NCBI RefSeq assembly: GCF_002860405.1
Contig: NZ_NMWV01000038.1
Location: forward strand, 1 to 27,769
Length of the DNA: 27,769 nt
Direction of reading: 5' to 3'
Source: Bifidobacterium imperatoris
GTDB lineage: Bacteria; Actinomycetota; Actinomycetes; Actinomycetales; Bifidobacteriaceae
The notes beneath the pieces are model-generated. The model searched no databases and was not told where the DNA came from. It saw only the letters and a list, made by a program, of their open reading frames with translations. Each line of letters starts with the position of its first letter. The first letter of the stretch is position 1. Shown piece by piece: positions 1 through 9,125 of this stretch. Made by a program: the position numbers and the translations under genes.

Positions 1-1
1 A

Positions 2-844
2 GCTGAGAGTGGTTTGAAATATACTGTGCTCTTTGTTGATGATGGATCGAAGGATGATACTCGGCAGTTGGTTCGCGAGTACGCGCAGCAGCATTCGTAC
101 GTGAAGTATATTTTTCTTTCCCGTAATTTCGGAAAAGAAAAGGCGATGTTTGCTGGAATTCAGCATGCGAATACGGACGCTCTGGTGATTATTGATGCTG
201 ATTTGCAAGATCCTCCGGAACTTATTCCTCAGATGGCGGAGTTATGGCGCCAAGGTTATGAAGATGTGTATGCCCGTCGACGTTCTCGTGAAGGAGAAAG
301 TTGGCTGAAGAAGGCAACGAGCCGTTGGTACTACGATTTGTTGCAAAAGGTTTCCGGCGTGGCCATTCAGAAGGATACGGGTGATTTTCGTCTACTCGAT
401 CGTAAATGTGTAGATGCGTTAAAGCGTTTGGACGAATCCGAGCGTAATTCCAAAGCGCTGTTTAGTTGGATTGGATTCAAGAAAATTGAGTTTCTTTATG
501 ACCGTGATCGTCGAGTTGCGGGAAAAACCAAATGGAATTACTTCAAGCTATTCCATTTGGCAATGGACGGTATTACCAGCTTCACCACGTTACCGTTGAA
601 GGTTGCGACATGGTCTGGCGTGCTAGTGTCATTCATTGCACTGGTCTATGCGATTGTGATTCTGGTGAGGACGATTGCATTCGGAGTTGATGTGCCGGGT
701 TACGCTTCCACTATGGTGGTTGTGCTGATTCTGGGTGGTATTCAGCTGTTAAGCCTCGGTATCCTTGGTGAATATTTAGGTAGAATTTTTATGCAGACGA
801 AGAATCGTCCAAACTATCTAGTGGAGGAACAGAATATTGACTGA
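2..844 (+). CDS. GtrB/ArnC-like polyprenyl-phosphate glycosyltransferase, 5' end missing
   Basis: GT2 glycosyltransferase that most likely moves a sugar from a nucleotide donor to undecaprenyl phosphate on the inner membrane face. The frame is open to the left edge, and residues before the TTG at 14 (A-E-S-G) already fit the family, so that TTG is internal and roughly 30-40 N-terminal residues lie outside the window. Counting from position 14, FVDDGSKDD is near residues 7-15 and the hallmark DADLQDPP at 61-68, followed by a basic RRRSREGES stretch. Two C-terminal hydrophobic segments (about 200-222 and 234-256) end in GEYLGRIFMQTKNRP, the usual tail of the bactoprenol glucosyltransferase group. 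Stop TGA at 842-844; rmlB follows after about 130 bases. The sugar cannot be told from the sequence. Confidence 0.85.
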   Translation, partial: AESGLKYTVLFVDDGSKDDTRQLVREYAQQHSYVKYIFLSRNFGKEKAMFAGIQHANTDALVIIDADLQDPPELIPQMAELWRQGYEDVYARRRSREGESWLKKATSRWYYDLLQKVSGVAIQKDTGDFRLLDRKCVDALKRLDESERNSKALFSWIGFKKIEFLYDRDRRVAGKTKWNYFKLFHLAMDGITSFTTLPLKVATWSGVLVSFIALVYAIVILVRTIAFGVDVPGYASTMVVVLILGGIQLLSLGILGEYLGRIFMQTKNRPNYLVEEQNID

Positions 845-887
845 TAGAGCTCGATAATTGTCTATTTGAACGTCTTAGAGGACGCAA

Positions 888-2001
<1,114 letters not shown>

Positions 2002-2050
2002 GCAAACGCATTTGATTATGCTTCGCGTGTCGCTTTGTCCCTTTCGTTCG

Positions 2051-2056
2051 TATAAT
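2051..2056 (+). promoter_or_regulatory. -10 box in front of the Abi-associated RNA
   Basis: A perfect TATAAT lies 45-50 bases after the rmlB stop. No good -35 hexamer is visible 16-19 bases upstream, so this is a -10 match only. Initiation 6-8 bases downstream would start a transcript near 2062-2064, directly before the folded region ending in the terminator at 2107-2143. Confidence 0.45.
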
Positions 2057-2060
2057 TAAC

Positions 2061-2143
2061 GCTTGTATGTACGAGGGTTGACTCGGCGCAAGCTGTGGTC
2101 CCCATAGGCGGAGCGGGTTTCTCGTTCCGCCTTTTATTTTTTT
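2061..2143 (+). ncRNA. structured small RNA candidate upstream of the AbiF-like gene
   Basis: Two hairpins follow the TATAAT box. The first is GGG (2075-2077) with CCC (2101-2103), then after a TT bulge GACT (2080-2083) with GGTC (2097-2100), and CGGC (2084-2087) with GCTG (2092-2095), with T2096 bulged, closed by a GCAA tetraloop of the GNRA class. The second is the terminator stem at 2107-2131. Comparative genomics has reported a structured RNA family named after abiF genes, found next to them; this element matches that position and the general form (short, stable, terminator-ended), but I could not test it against the covariance model. It may act as a trans RNA (antitoxin or guide-like partner) or as a leader that limits abi expression. 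Confidence 0.55.
2107..2143 (+). terminator. rho-independent terminator just before the abi start codon
   Basis: Stem GGCGGAGCG (2107-2115) pairs with CGTTCCGCC (2123-2131), nine pairs with one G-U, loop of seven bases, followed by TTTTATTTTTTT (2132-2143). It ends only 11 bases before the abi ATG, so abi translation needs read-through or another promoter. Confidence 0.8.
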
Positions 2144-2154
2144 GTGAGAATGAT

Positions 2155-3249
2155 ATGTCTGATTCGAGTAGCGGTTCCTTGAACGTTATAAAGCCAGTGG
2201 CCACTGTTTCTCGCCAGCTCGAGACATTGCGCTCTCATAAGGTCGCCTTCGAACGCTGTGATGAAGAAGAGGCTGCCCGATATCTAACGGATAATACGTA
2301 TTTTTTTAAGCTAAAGGCTTTCGATAAGAAGTTTGAGAGGAATGAAGCTGGAGAATACGCATCGCTTGATTTCGCTTATTTGCAGGATATAGCGACAGTG
2401 GATTTCCATATTCGTCGTTTGGTCTCAGAACTGACATCAGATATAGAACATGCACTAAAGATTCGTTTCAACGTATTGTTGATGAGACGTACGAGTGAAG
2501 ACGGGTATACAGTCGTTCGTGATTATGAACGGCATGAAACGGAGTATCGTCGCTCGCTCTATCCTGACGAGGAGCCATCTGAGTACGATATTTTTCAATC
2601 ATTCAAAAGTAACGCATATACTCAGGCAATCATTGAAAAATATGGTGGTAATCCGCCTGCATGGTTGATTTGGGAAGTTTGTCCATTGAACGAGACGATA
2701 TCGTTCTACCGCTATTTTCTTCATCGCATCGGGTACAAGGATACTGTATTCGCTTTGCTGGATGGCGTCAGGATTTTACGTAATGCCGCTGCGCATAACA
2801 ACTGTTTGCTGACTGCTCCTGCATATACGGTTAATCGTACCGATATATTGCAGGATTGCTTAACGGAGCTATTGGATGATGAACTATTCGATGAACAGCG
2901 GGAAATGATATTGGACCTATCGCAATGCGATCCTTTGGTCCATGATTTCGCGTGTGTTATTTGTTGCCACATCAATTTAGTAAAAAGTCGTGGGATTAGC
3001 TCCCGTGCGAGAGAGTCTGCGTTGACCTTTATGAAGCGGGCGCATCGGAATATGGAGTGGTATCGCTCTGCGGCAAGTGGTTGCTCGTATCTTTGCCGAC
3101 AGTTAGATGCTATTTGCACATTGTTGATGGCATTTAGGAAGTATGCTCCTGAACAGGAATCAGGCGGCGTGCTGAGCGCGCCCCCGCAGAATTATGCTCA
3201 ACGTCGTGATAGGCATCGGCACACAACTCATAATGCAAGAAGACATTAA
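2155..3249 (+). CDS. AbiF/AbiD-type abortive infection protein (Abi_2 family, HEPN)
   Basis: 364-residue protein of the Abi_2 family (lactococcal AbiD/AbiF), cytoplasmic and predicted to act in phage defence as a HEPN RNase. The N-terminal half shows the family pattern: a helix with the LETLRSHKV segment, then YLTDNTYFFKLKAF, and a HIRRLVSELTSDIEHALK helix. The putative HEPN catalytic motif Rx4H is present as RNAAAHN, R209 to H214. The ATG at 2155 is used because the frame's earlier GTG (2095) lies inside the terminator-ended RNA and would translate the hairpin. The RBS is weak (GAG at 2145-2147). The gene is AT-richer than the rml genes around it and splits rmlB from rmlCD, so it was probably inserted. 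The C-terminal 100 residues match nothing I recognise. Confidence 0.8.
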   Translation: MSDSSSGSLNVIKPVATVSRQLETLRSHKVAFERCDEEEAARYLTDNTYFFKLKAFDKKFERNEAGEYASLDFAYLQDIATVDFHIRRLVSELTSDIEHALKIRFNVLLMRRTSEDGYTVVRDYERHETEYRRSLYPDEEPSEYDIFQSFKSNAYTQAIIEKYGGNPPAWLIWEVCPLNETISFYRYFLHRIGYKDTVFALLDGVRILRNAAAHNNCLLTAPAYTVNRTDILQDCLTELLDDELFDEQREMILDLSQCDPLVHDFACVICCHINLVKSRGISSRARESALTFMKRAHRNMEWYRSAASGCSYLCRQLDAICTLLMAFRKYAPEQESGGVLSAPPQNYAQRRDRHRHTTHNARRH

Positions 3250-3278
3250 AGAATAGGAAAATATAAGGAGCAAGTGAT

Positions 3279-4733
3279 ATGTCCTTCGAATTTGAAAAGG
3301 AACTGAAGGTCACGGAGACGAATATTCCAGGTTTGCTGGTGTTCGATCTGCCGGTGCATGGTGATAATCGTGGCTGGTTCAAGGAGAACTGGCAGCGCGC
3401 GAAGATGACCGCGCTTGGTTTGCCGGATTTCGGCCCCGTGCAGAACAACATCAGCTTCAACGCCACCAAGGGCGTGACGCGCGGTATCCATGCGGAGCCT
3501 TGGGACAAGTACATTTCGATTGCGGCGGGTGAGATCTTCGGCGCGTGGGTTGATCTGCGTCCGGGCGAATCCTTCGGTCAGGTGTTTACGACGCGTTTGG
3601 ATCCGTCGAAGGCGATCTATGTGCCGCGTGGCGTGGGTAACAGTTTCCAGGCGTTGCAGGACGGCACCGTGTACACGTACTTGGTGAACGCGCATTGGAG
3701 TCTGGAGCAGAAGAAGACGTACACGTTCGTGAACCTGGCGGACCCGGAGCTTAATATCCAGTGGCCGATCCCGTTGGAGGAATCCGAGCGTAGCGAGGCT
3801 GATCTGCATCATCCGATGTTGAAGGACGCGAAGCCGATGAGCCCGAAGCGCACGCTGGTGACGGGTTGCAACGGCCAGTTGGGGCACGCGATCCGCGCCT
3901 ATGCGGAGGCGCATGGTTTGGAGGGGTTCGAGTATACGGATATCGACGAGTTCGATTTCTCCGACCCGAACGCGTACGTCAAGTATGACTGGAGCCTGTA
4001 CGGTACCATCATCAACGCCGGCGCATACACGGCGGTGGACAGGGCCGAGACCGCGGAGGGCCGTCCGGTCGCGTGGAAGGCGAACGCGCAAGGCCCGGCA
4101 TTGCTCGCCAGGGTGGCGAGGGAGCATCACATCACGCTCGTGCACGTCTCAAGCGACTACGTGTTCGACGGCACCGCCGAGGAGCATACGGAATCAGAGG
4201 CCTTCGCCCCGTTGGGCGTGTACGGCCAGACGAAGGCCGCCGGCGATATCGCGGTCGGGAACGCTCCCGAGCATTACATTCTCCGCAGCAGTTGGGTGAT
4301 TGGTGAGGGCCATAACTTCGTGAAGACCATGATGATGCTCTCCAACAAGGTCGCGGACCCTGAGGATGGTCTGGACCAGGTGACGGTGGTGGACGACCAG
4401 TACGGTCGCCTCACGTTCACCAGGGACATGGCGGAGGCGATCTTCCACCTGCTCGACTCCCACGCCCCGTATGGCACGTATAACCTGACGGGTTCCGGCG
4501 CGGTGAAGTCGTGGGCGGATATCGCGGCTGAGGTGTTCGATCTGGCCAACGGCAACGGCGAGAGGGTCAAGCCGATTAGCACGGCCGAGTACTTCGCGAA
4601 CGCGACCAACCCGGTCAGCCCGCGCCCGACCTATTCCGCCCTGGACCTGACCAAGATCGGCGAGGCCGGTTACACGCCAGCCGATTGGGAGGAAACCCTC
4701 AAGGCTTACGTGGCTAAGGAGCTCGAGAAGTAA
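3279..4733 (+). CDS. rmlCD: fused dTDP-4-dehydrorhamnose 3,5-epimerase / reductase
   Basis: One 484-residue protein carrying the last two steps of dTDP-L-rhamnose synthesis. Residues 1 to about 185 are an RmlC cupin epimerase: NISFNATKGVTRGIH with the probable catalytic His71, and IYVPRGVGNSFQAL. From about residue 190 an RmlD reductase begins (RTLVTGCNGQLG at 191-202, NADPH-binding), with VSSDYVFDG and the Tyr315-x3-Lys319 pair in YGQTK. There is no linker of note between the domains. ATG 3279 has AAGGAG at 3265-3270, eight bases away. The fused arrangement is known from bifidobacteria and a few other groups, whereas most bacteria have separate rmlC and rmlD. High GC, like rmlA and glf. Confidence 0.95.
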   Translation: MSFEFEKELKVTETNIPGLLVFDLPVHGDNRGWFKENWQRAKMTALGLPDFGPVQNNISFNATKGVTRGIHAEPWDKYISIAAGEIFGAWVDLRPGESFGQVFTTRLDPSKAIYVPRGVGNSFQALQDGTVYTYLVNAHWSLEQKKTYTFVNLADPELNIQWPIPLEESERSEADLHHPMLKDAKPMSPKRTLVTGCNGQLGHAIRAYAEAHGLEGFEYTDIDEFDFSDPNAYVKYDWSLYGTIINAGAYTAVDRAETAEGRPVAWKANAQGPALLARVAREHHITLVHVSSDYVFDGTAEEHTESEAFAPLGVYGQTKAAGDIAVGNAPEHYILRSSWVIGEGHNFVKTMMMLSNKVADPEDGLDQVTVVDDQYGRLTFTRDMAEAIFHLLDSHAPYGTYNLTGSGAVKSWADIAAEVFDLANGNGERVKPISTAEYFANATNPVSPRPTYSALDLTKIGEAGYTPADWEETLKAYVAKELEK

Positions 4734-4756
4734 CTTTAGCTGCTGAATTCCGTGTG

Positions 4757-4795
4757 AAAACCGCGCAGAAGACTCTGCGCGGTTTTCTGTTTTGC
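4757..4795 (+). terminator. rho-independent terminator after rmlCD
   Basis: A perfect 13-bp stem, 4757-4769 with 4774-4786 (GCGCAGA / TCTGCGC core flanked by AAAACC and GGTTTT), four-base AGAC loop, then CTGTTTTG. It separates rmlCD from rmlA, so rmlA probably has its own promoter. Confidence 0.85.
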
Positions 4796-4802
4796 GCTGG
4801 TA

Positions 4803-4830
4803 TTGGCTAAGCTGGATACGCTTGTATGAA
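4803..4830 (+). promoter_or_regulatory. possible promoter for rmlA and the export operon
   Basis: TTGGCT at 4803-4808 and TATGAA at 4825-4830, 16 bases apart, lie directly behind the terminator. Initiation near 4837 would leave a leader of about 13 bases before ATG 4850 and would remove the earlier ATG codons at 4826 and 4832. Pattern match only. Confidence 0.3.
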
Positions 4831-4849
4831 TATGGAGAAAGCAGGTCTC

Positions 4850-5743
4850 ATGAAGGGCATTATCCTCGCTGGTGGTTCGGGCACTCGACTTTACCCGCTT
4901 ACGACGGTGACGTCGAAGCAGCTGCTGCCGGTGTATGACAAGCCGATGATCTACTACCCGCTGAGCGTACTGATGATGGCTGGTATTCGTGACATCCTGA
5001 TTATCTCCACGCCAAAGGACCTGCCGAACTTCGAGAAGCTTCTCGGCAATGGTGAGCAGTATGGTGTGCATTTCAGCTACAAGGTGCAGCCCAGCCCGGA
5101 TGGTCTGGCCCAGGCGTTCATCCTCGGCGAGGAGTTCATCGACGGCGAGCCCTGCGCCCTGGTGCTCGGCGACAACATCTTCTACGGCAACGGCCTCGGC
5201 CGTACGCTGCGCAAAGCCGCGTCCGTGGAGCATGGCGCCACCGTGTTCGGCTACTACGTCGATGATCCTGAGCGCTATGGCGTGGTGGAGTTCGATGAGA
5301 ACAAGAAGGCCATCTCCATTGTGGAGAAGCCGGAGCACCCGGCCAGCAACTATGCGGTGACCGGCCTGTACTTCTACGACGAACGCGTCACTGAGTTCGC
5401 CAAGCAGGTCAAGCCCTCCGCCCGCGGCGAGCTTGAGATCACCGACCTCAACAAGATGTACCTCGAAGATGGCACCCTCAACGTGCAGACGCTTGGCCGC
5501 GGCTACGCGTGGCTGGACACTGGCACGATGGACTCCCTCTACGAGGCCGGCGAGTTCGTGCGCACCGTGCAGCGCGCCCAGGGTCTGCCGATTGCTGTGG
5601 CCGAGGAGATCGCCTACGAGAATGGCTGGATCAGCAAGGAGGAGCTCCTCGAATCCGCCCAACGTTACGGCAAGAGCCCCTACGGCAAGCACCTCAAGGA
5701 CGTGGCGGATAACAAAATTATCGTGAAGCCGCGCGAAAACTGA
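4850..5743 (+). CDS. rmlA: glucose-1-phosphate thymidylyltransferase
   Basis: Makes dTDP-glucose from glucose-1-phosphate and dTTP, the first and normally feedback-controlled step of dTDP-rhamnose synthesis. Nucleotidyltransferase signature [11 protein letters not shown] at residues 8-18, [10 protein letters not shown] with the metal-binding Asp108, and [22 protein letters not shown] 4850 gives 297 residues, the normal family length, and places MKGIILAGG at the true N-terminus; the in-frame ATG at 4826 would add eight atypical residues. AGG at 4843-4845 may serve as RBS. It starts a closely packed run of six genes on the same strand (gaps of 24, 42, 40, -1 and 22 bases) and sits after a terminator, so rmlA is likely the first gene of the polymer assembly/export operon. 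Confidence 0.95.
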   Translation: MKGIILAGGSGTRLYPLTTVTSKQLLPVYDKPMIYYPLSVLMMAGIRDILIISTPKDLPNFEKLLGNGEQYGVHFSYKVQPSPDGLAQAFILGEEFIDGEPCALVLGDNIFYGNGLGRTLRKAASVEHGATVFGYYVDDPERYGVVEFDENKKAISIVEKPEHPASNYAVTGLYFYDERVTEFAKQVKPSARGELEITDLNKMYLEDGTLNVQTLGRGYAWLDTGTMDSLYEAGEFVRTVQRAQGLPIAVAEEIAYENGWISKEELLESAQRYGKSPYGKHLKDVADNKIIVKPREN

Positions 5744-5767
5744 TGATTAGGCTGAGGTGCTGTTCTA

Positions 5768-7060
5768 ATGCCATTAGTATCTTTCGTGGTAATTGCGTAT
5801 AACGTACGGTCTTACATCAGTGAATGTTTGCAAAGCCTTAAAGAACAGACTTTGGATGATTTTGAGGTTATCGTTATCGATGATGCAAGTACCGATGGCA
5901 CGCGCGAGTGTATTGATGAGATTATTAAAAATGACCATCGGTTCCGATTGATTCCGAAATCCATGAACGAAGGTGCTCATTTAGCTCGTCGTACAGGTGT
6001 TTTAGCCACGACTGGAGAATATGTTTTCTTCATCGACGGTGATGATTATGTCAGCGAATTGCTGTGCGAACAATTATCGTTAATGATTAACAAGACGCAA
6101 ACGGATATTATCCGTTTCGGAGTTGATGCATTTCCCGAAGGCGAATCTGATAGCGGGACAGCGAAGTCGGTCGAATTGGTGTTCAATAGTGCTAAAGGAA
6201 TAAGGCGTGATGGCGCAATCCTTGAGTCCGTCTTTAGTGACATATTGGTTCCCCGCGAGACATGGAGCATCACCGTATGTGCGTATCGGGGAGATTTTGC
6301 TCGGCATGCGTTTTCAGAAATGACCTCGAGCCGTTTGGGATATATGGAGGATACCTATGAATTCTTCGTCGCGGCTAATGAGGCTCGAGAGTTGCGGAAT
6401 TATGTAGACTTTCATGCTTTAAAGTATCGTATTGGCGCTGGCAGATCTGGCCAGAAACGTTATACGGCTGAGGAGTATATAAAAAGGCAGCAGGAGGTAC
6501 ATGATATGTATCTCCATCTATGTGATTACTGCGCCACGTTTTCCAATGATATATCGCTGGATAATGCAAAAGAATGGATGTATAAGCAGTATCTTTCAAT
6601 GCTTTGTACCGATTGGGTGACTCGTTTATCTGCGGACTCTCAGCGACTAGTTTTCTCTTCCATTGTGAATTCATGGGGAGCCCCAAGTGCTGGAGAGATG
6701 CTGTTATCTCCCATACAGGCTAGGGCTAAGTGGCTGCTTCCTCAAGATACTATCCCAGCTCATGATGATGATTTTTATCGGTGGAGCAATCTCCTTGAAA
6801 CAGAAGTCTTTCCAAAGCTTTCCTCGGATCAATTATCTGCCTATGGTGCGTATTATCAGTTGAAAAACGACGTCGAGCAGCATATGACCGACATTGTGCG
6901 GCAAAGTGAAGAACAAGCACAAAAACAGCGAACGGAAGCTTTACAACAGGAGCAAGAACGCGGTTTTGTATTACGTGCGGTCGATAAGGTCATACCAGAA
7001 GGGTCACTGTGCCGGGACATGATTCGTGTGGTACGTGCGCATAAACGGCGTGCCAAATAA
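5768..7060 (+). CDS. GT2 family glycosyltransferase
   Basis: 430-residue cytoplasmic GT-A glycosyltransferase. The N-terminal half is typical: VSFVVIAYNV at residues 4-13, VIVIDDASTDGT near 34-45, and the metal/nucleotide site FIDGDD with Asp90, Asp92, Asp93. Residues 200-360 are a less conserved accessory part. The last 70 residues are rich in Gln/Glu (MTDIVRQSEEQAQKQR) and likely form a coiled coil followed by a basic tail, possibly a membrane or partner contact. It is 24 bases after rmlA and 42 before the RgpF-like gene. A rhamnosyltransferase role is plausible from context, but donor and linkage cannot be read from the sequence. AT-richer than rmlA. Confidence 0.85.
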   Translation: MPLVSFVVIAYNVRSYISECLQSLKEQTLDDFEVIVIDDASTDGTRECIDEIIKNDHRFRLIPKSMNEGAHLARRTGVLATTGEYVFFIDGDDYVSELLCEQLSLMINKTQTDIIRFGVDAFPEGESDSGTAKSVELVFNSAKGIRRDGAILESVFSDILVPRETWSITVCAYRGDFARHAFSEMTSSRLGYMEDTYEFFVAANEARELRNYVDFHALKYRIGAGRSGQKRYTAEEYIKRQQEVHDMYLHLCDYCATFSNDISLDNAKEWMYKQYLSMLCTDWVTRLSADSQRLVFSSIVNSWGAPSAGEMLLSPIQARAKWLLPQDTIPAHDDDFYRWSNLLETEVFPKLSSDQLSAYGAYYQLKNDVEQHMTDIVRQSEEQAQKQRTEALQQEQERGFVLRAVDKVIPEGSLCRDMIRVVRAHKRRAK

Positions 7061-7102
7061 TTGTGTAGCGATACTAGGTATTGATGTTGTGAAAGGGATA
7101 TT

Positions 7103-9085
7103 GTGAGCATAAAAAACAGTCATGTAAAACGACTGGGAATCTTCTGCTTCTACGATAAGCAGGGACGAGCTGCCAGTTTCATCAAGGTCTTTCTTGATGA
7201 CTTGATGAAGAATCTGGATGATTTGGTCGTCGTGGTGAACGGCAAGCTGGACAATCAAGCTCGTCAGCTGTTCTCGCAGTACACCAACACCATCATCGTT
7301 CGTGAGAACAAGGGCCTTGATGTTGCTGCCTATAAGAAGGCGATTCTGACCCTTGGGTGGGAAAAGCTTGAATCCTATGACGAAATCATTTGTTTGAACG
7401 ATACCGTGATGGGGCCGGTTTATCCGTTCAAGGAGATGTTTGATGTCATGGATACCAAGCCGGTCGATTTCTGGGGCATCACCGCATATGCGGGGGAGAC
7501 TGTCAATAACGAAGTCATCCCCATGCACCTGCAAGCGTACTGGCATGTGTACCGTCGCTCGCTGGTTTCTTCTCCTGCTTTCCACGAATATTGGGAAACT
7601 ATGCCGTTGTGGAAGGACTATGCCGAGGTCACCCGTAAGCACGAGATGACCTTCACCAAGCATTTTGAGGATCTTGGTTTTACGTGGGCCTCGTACGTGG
7701 ACTGGAAGAAATACCAAGGATATTCTTCGTATCCGTTGCTGTACATGCCAGCACAAATAGTGCGCGATGACCGCTGCCCGATCTTCAAACGTAGATCATT
7801 TTTTGTGGATTACAGCGCTTACTTTGACCAGACCGCCGGTCAGCCTGCTCTGGATCTGTACGATTACGTGCGCGAGCATACCGATTACGACACCGATTTA
7901 ATCTGGGATGCTATTCTACCTTCCTACAATATTGACGATATTCGTAAGGCCATGCATCTGGATTACGTGTTGCCTTCGAAAACGCTGAATCATAGGCACA
8001 ATGAGAAACTGCGCTCAGCATTCATCTACCACATTTACTTCATGGATCTTCTTGAGGATACGTGCCGCTATATTGCAGCATTGCCCGAAGATACCGACCT
8101 CTATATCACGTCCACTGAAGACAAGATTCCGCAGATTCGCGAATACATGCAGCAGCATGGTGTAAATCATCTTGTGACCTTTATCCCGGTGATCAACCGA
8201 GGGCGTGATGTCTCCGCATTGCTGGTCGCATCCTGTTCAGTAGTACTGAGCGGTAAATATGACGTCGTTGGATTCGCGCATGACAAGAAGTCAAGCCAGA
8301 ATCAGGAGAATGGACACCACGGCACCGAAAGCCAGGGCTTCGCTTACAAGCTCATGGAAAACACTTTGGGCAGCAGGGATTACGTGGAGAACATCTTGAC
8401 GCTCTTCGCTGATAATCCGCGTTTGGGTCAGGTGGCTCCGCCGCCGCCCTACCATGCGCTGTACTTCGCGCACACCATTCCACATGACTGGGGTGCAAAC
8501 TTCGAAATCACGAAGGATTTGCTGGAGAATAAGCTCAACATTCATGTGCCATTGTCTCCGAACAAGCCTACGGCCTCAGCAATGGGTTCTTGCTATTGGT
8601 TCCGCGTCGAGGCACTGAAGCCGCTGTTTGAATATGGATGGAAGTATGAGGACTTCCTTCCCGAAGGCGTGATGGGTGAAGACGGCACGATTTCTCACGC
8701 TATTGAACGTGCGAACGGATATGTGTGCCAGTCGCGCGGATATTATCCGGCATGGGTGCTTTCCGATCGATACGCTCGCATCGAGATTGACTCGCTGTTC
8801 TACACGAACGCGATGCTGATGAACTCTTCTGCAGAAGCTCGCCGTGGCGAATCGCTGTTGAGCAACATGTATGGATTGCATGCAGCGACCACCCGTTGGC
8901 GCATTCTGAAAGCTGCTAAGCACCGCGTGCACTTAGGTCTACAGGATGTTGCCTCGCATACAGTGCGGAAGCTACCAGAGCCGGCGCAAAACGTGATTTA
9001 TACGGCCGCGTGGACGCCTATTACTGCTGTACGGTATGTGCTGGGCAAAGTGCGAGCGGGCATACGAGATTTACGTAAGCATTAA
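7103..9085 (+). CDS. RgpF-like rhamnan synthesis protein
   Basis: 660-residue member of the rhamnan synthesis F family (RgpF), which in streptococci takes part in building the rhamnose-glucose wall polysaccharide on the cytoplasmic side. Two related modules can be seen: an N-terminal one with IIVRENKGLDVAAYK (about 64-78) and LNDTVMGPVYPF, and a second with VINRGRDVSALL (RGRD at 366-369), then GFAHDKKS and MGSCYWFRVEAL (494-505). Both look like GT-A-type folds with the NxGxD signature. The GTG start at 7103 has AAAGGGA at 7092-7098. No signal peptide or membrane span is obvious. It stands directly before the ABC exporter pair, as in rgp clusters. Moderate GC. Confidence 0.85.
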   Translation: MSIKNSHVKRLGIFCFYDKQGRAASFIKVFLDDLMKNLDDLVVVVNGKLDNQARQLFSQYTNTIIVRENKGLDVAAYKKAILTLGWEKLESYDEIICLNDTVMGPVYPFKEMFDVMDTKPVDFWGITAYAGETVNNEVIPMHLQAYWHVYRRSLVSSPAFHEYWETMPLWKDYAEVTRKHEMTFTKHFEDLGFTWASYVDWKKYQGYSSYPLLYMPAQIVRDDRCPIFKRRSFFVDYSAYFDQTAGQPALDLYDYVREHTDYDTDLIWDAILPSYNIDDIRKAMHLDYVLPSKTLNHRHNEKLRSAFIYHIYFMDLLEDTCRYIAALPEDTDLYITSTEDKIPQIREYMQQHGVNHLVTFIPVINRGRDVSALLVASCSVVLSGKYDVVGFAHDKKSSQNQENGHHGTESQGFAYKLMENTLGSRDYVENILTLFADNPRLGQVAPPPPYHALYFAHTIPHDWGANFEITKDLLENKLNIHVPLSPNKPTASAMGSCYWFRVEALKPLFEYGWKYEDFLPEGVMGEDGTISHAIERANGYVCQSRGYYPAWVLSDRYARIEIDSLFYTNAMLMNSSAEARRGESLLSNMYGLHAATTRWRILKAAKHRVHLGLQDVASHTVRKLPEPAQNVIYTAAWTPITAVRYVLGKVRAGIRDLRKH

Positions 9086-9125
9086 AATCGTATCCAGACA
9101 GTCTAGGAAATAAGACAGGAATTTT

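Noticed and set aside
2095..2154. GTG at 2095 as the start of the Abi protein.
   Set aside because: It would translate through the structured RNA and terminator; ATG 2155 starts directly behind them and the extra residues are unlike the family.
3246..4145. Long minus-strand open frame opposite rmlCD.
   Set aside because: Antisense shadow of a GC-rich gene; low-complexity Arg/His-rich translation with no family resemblance.
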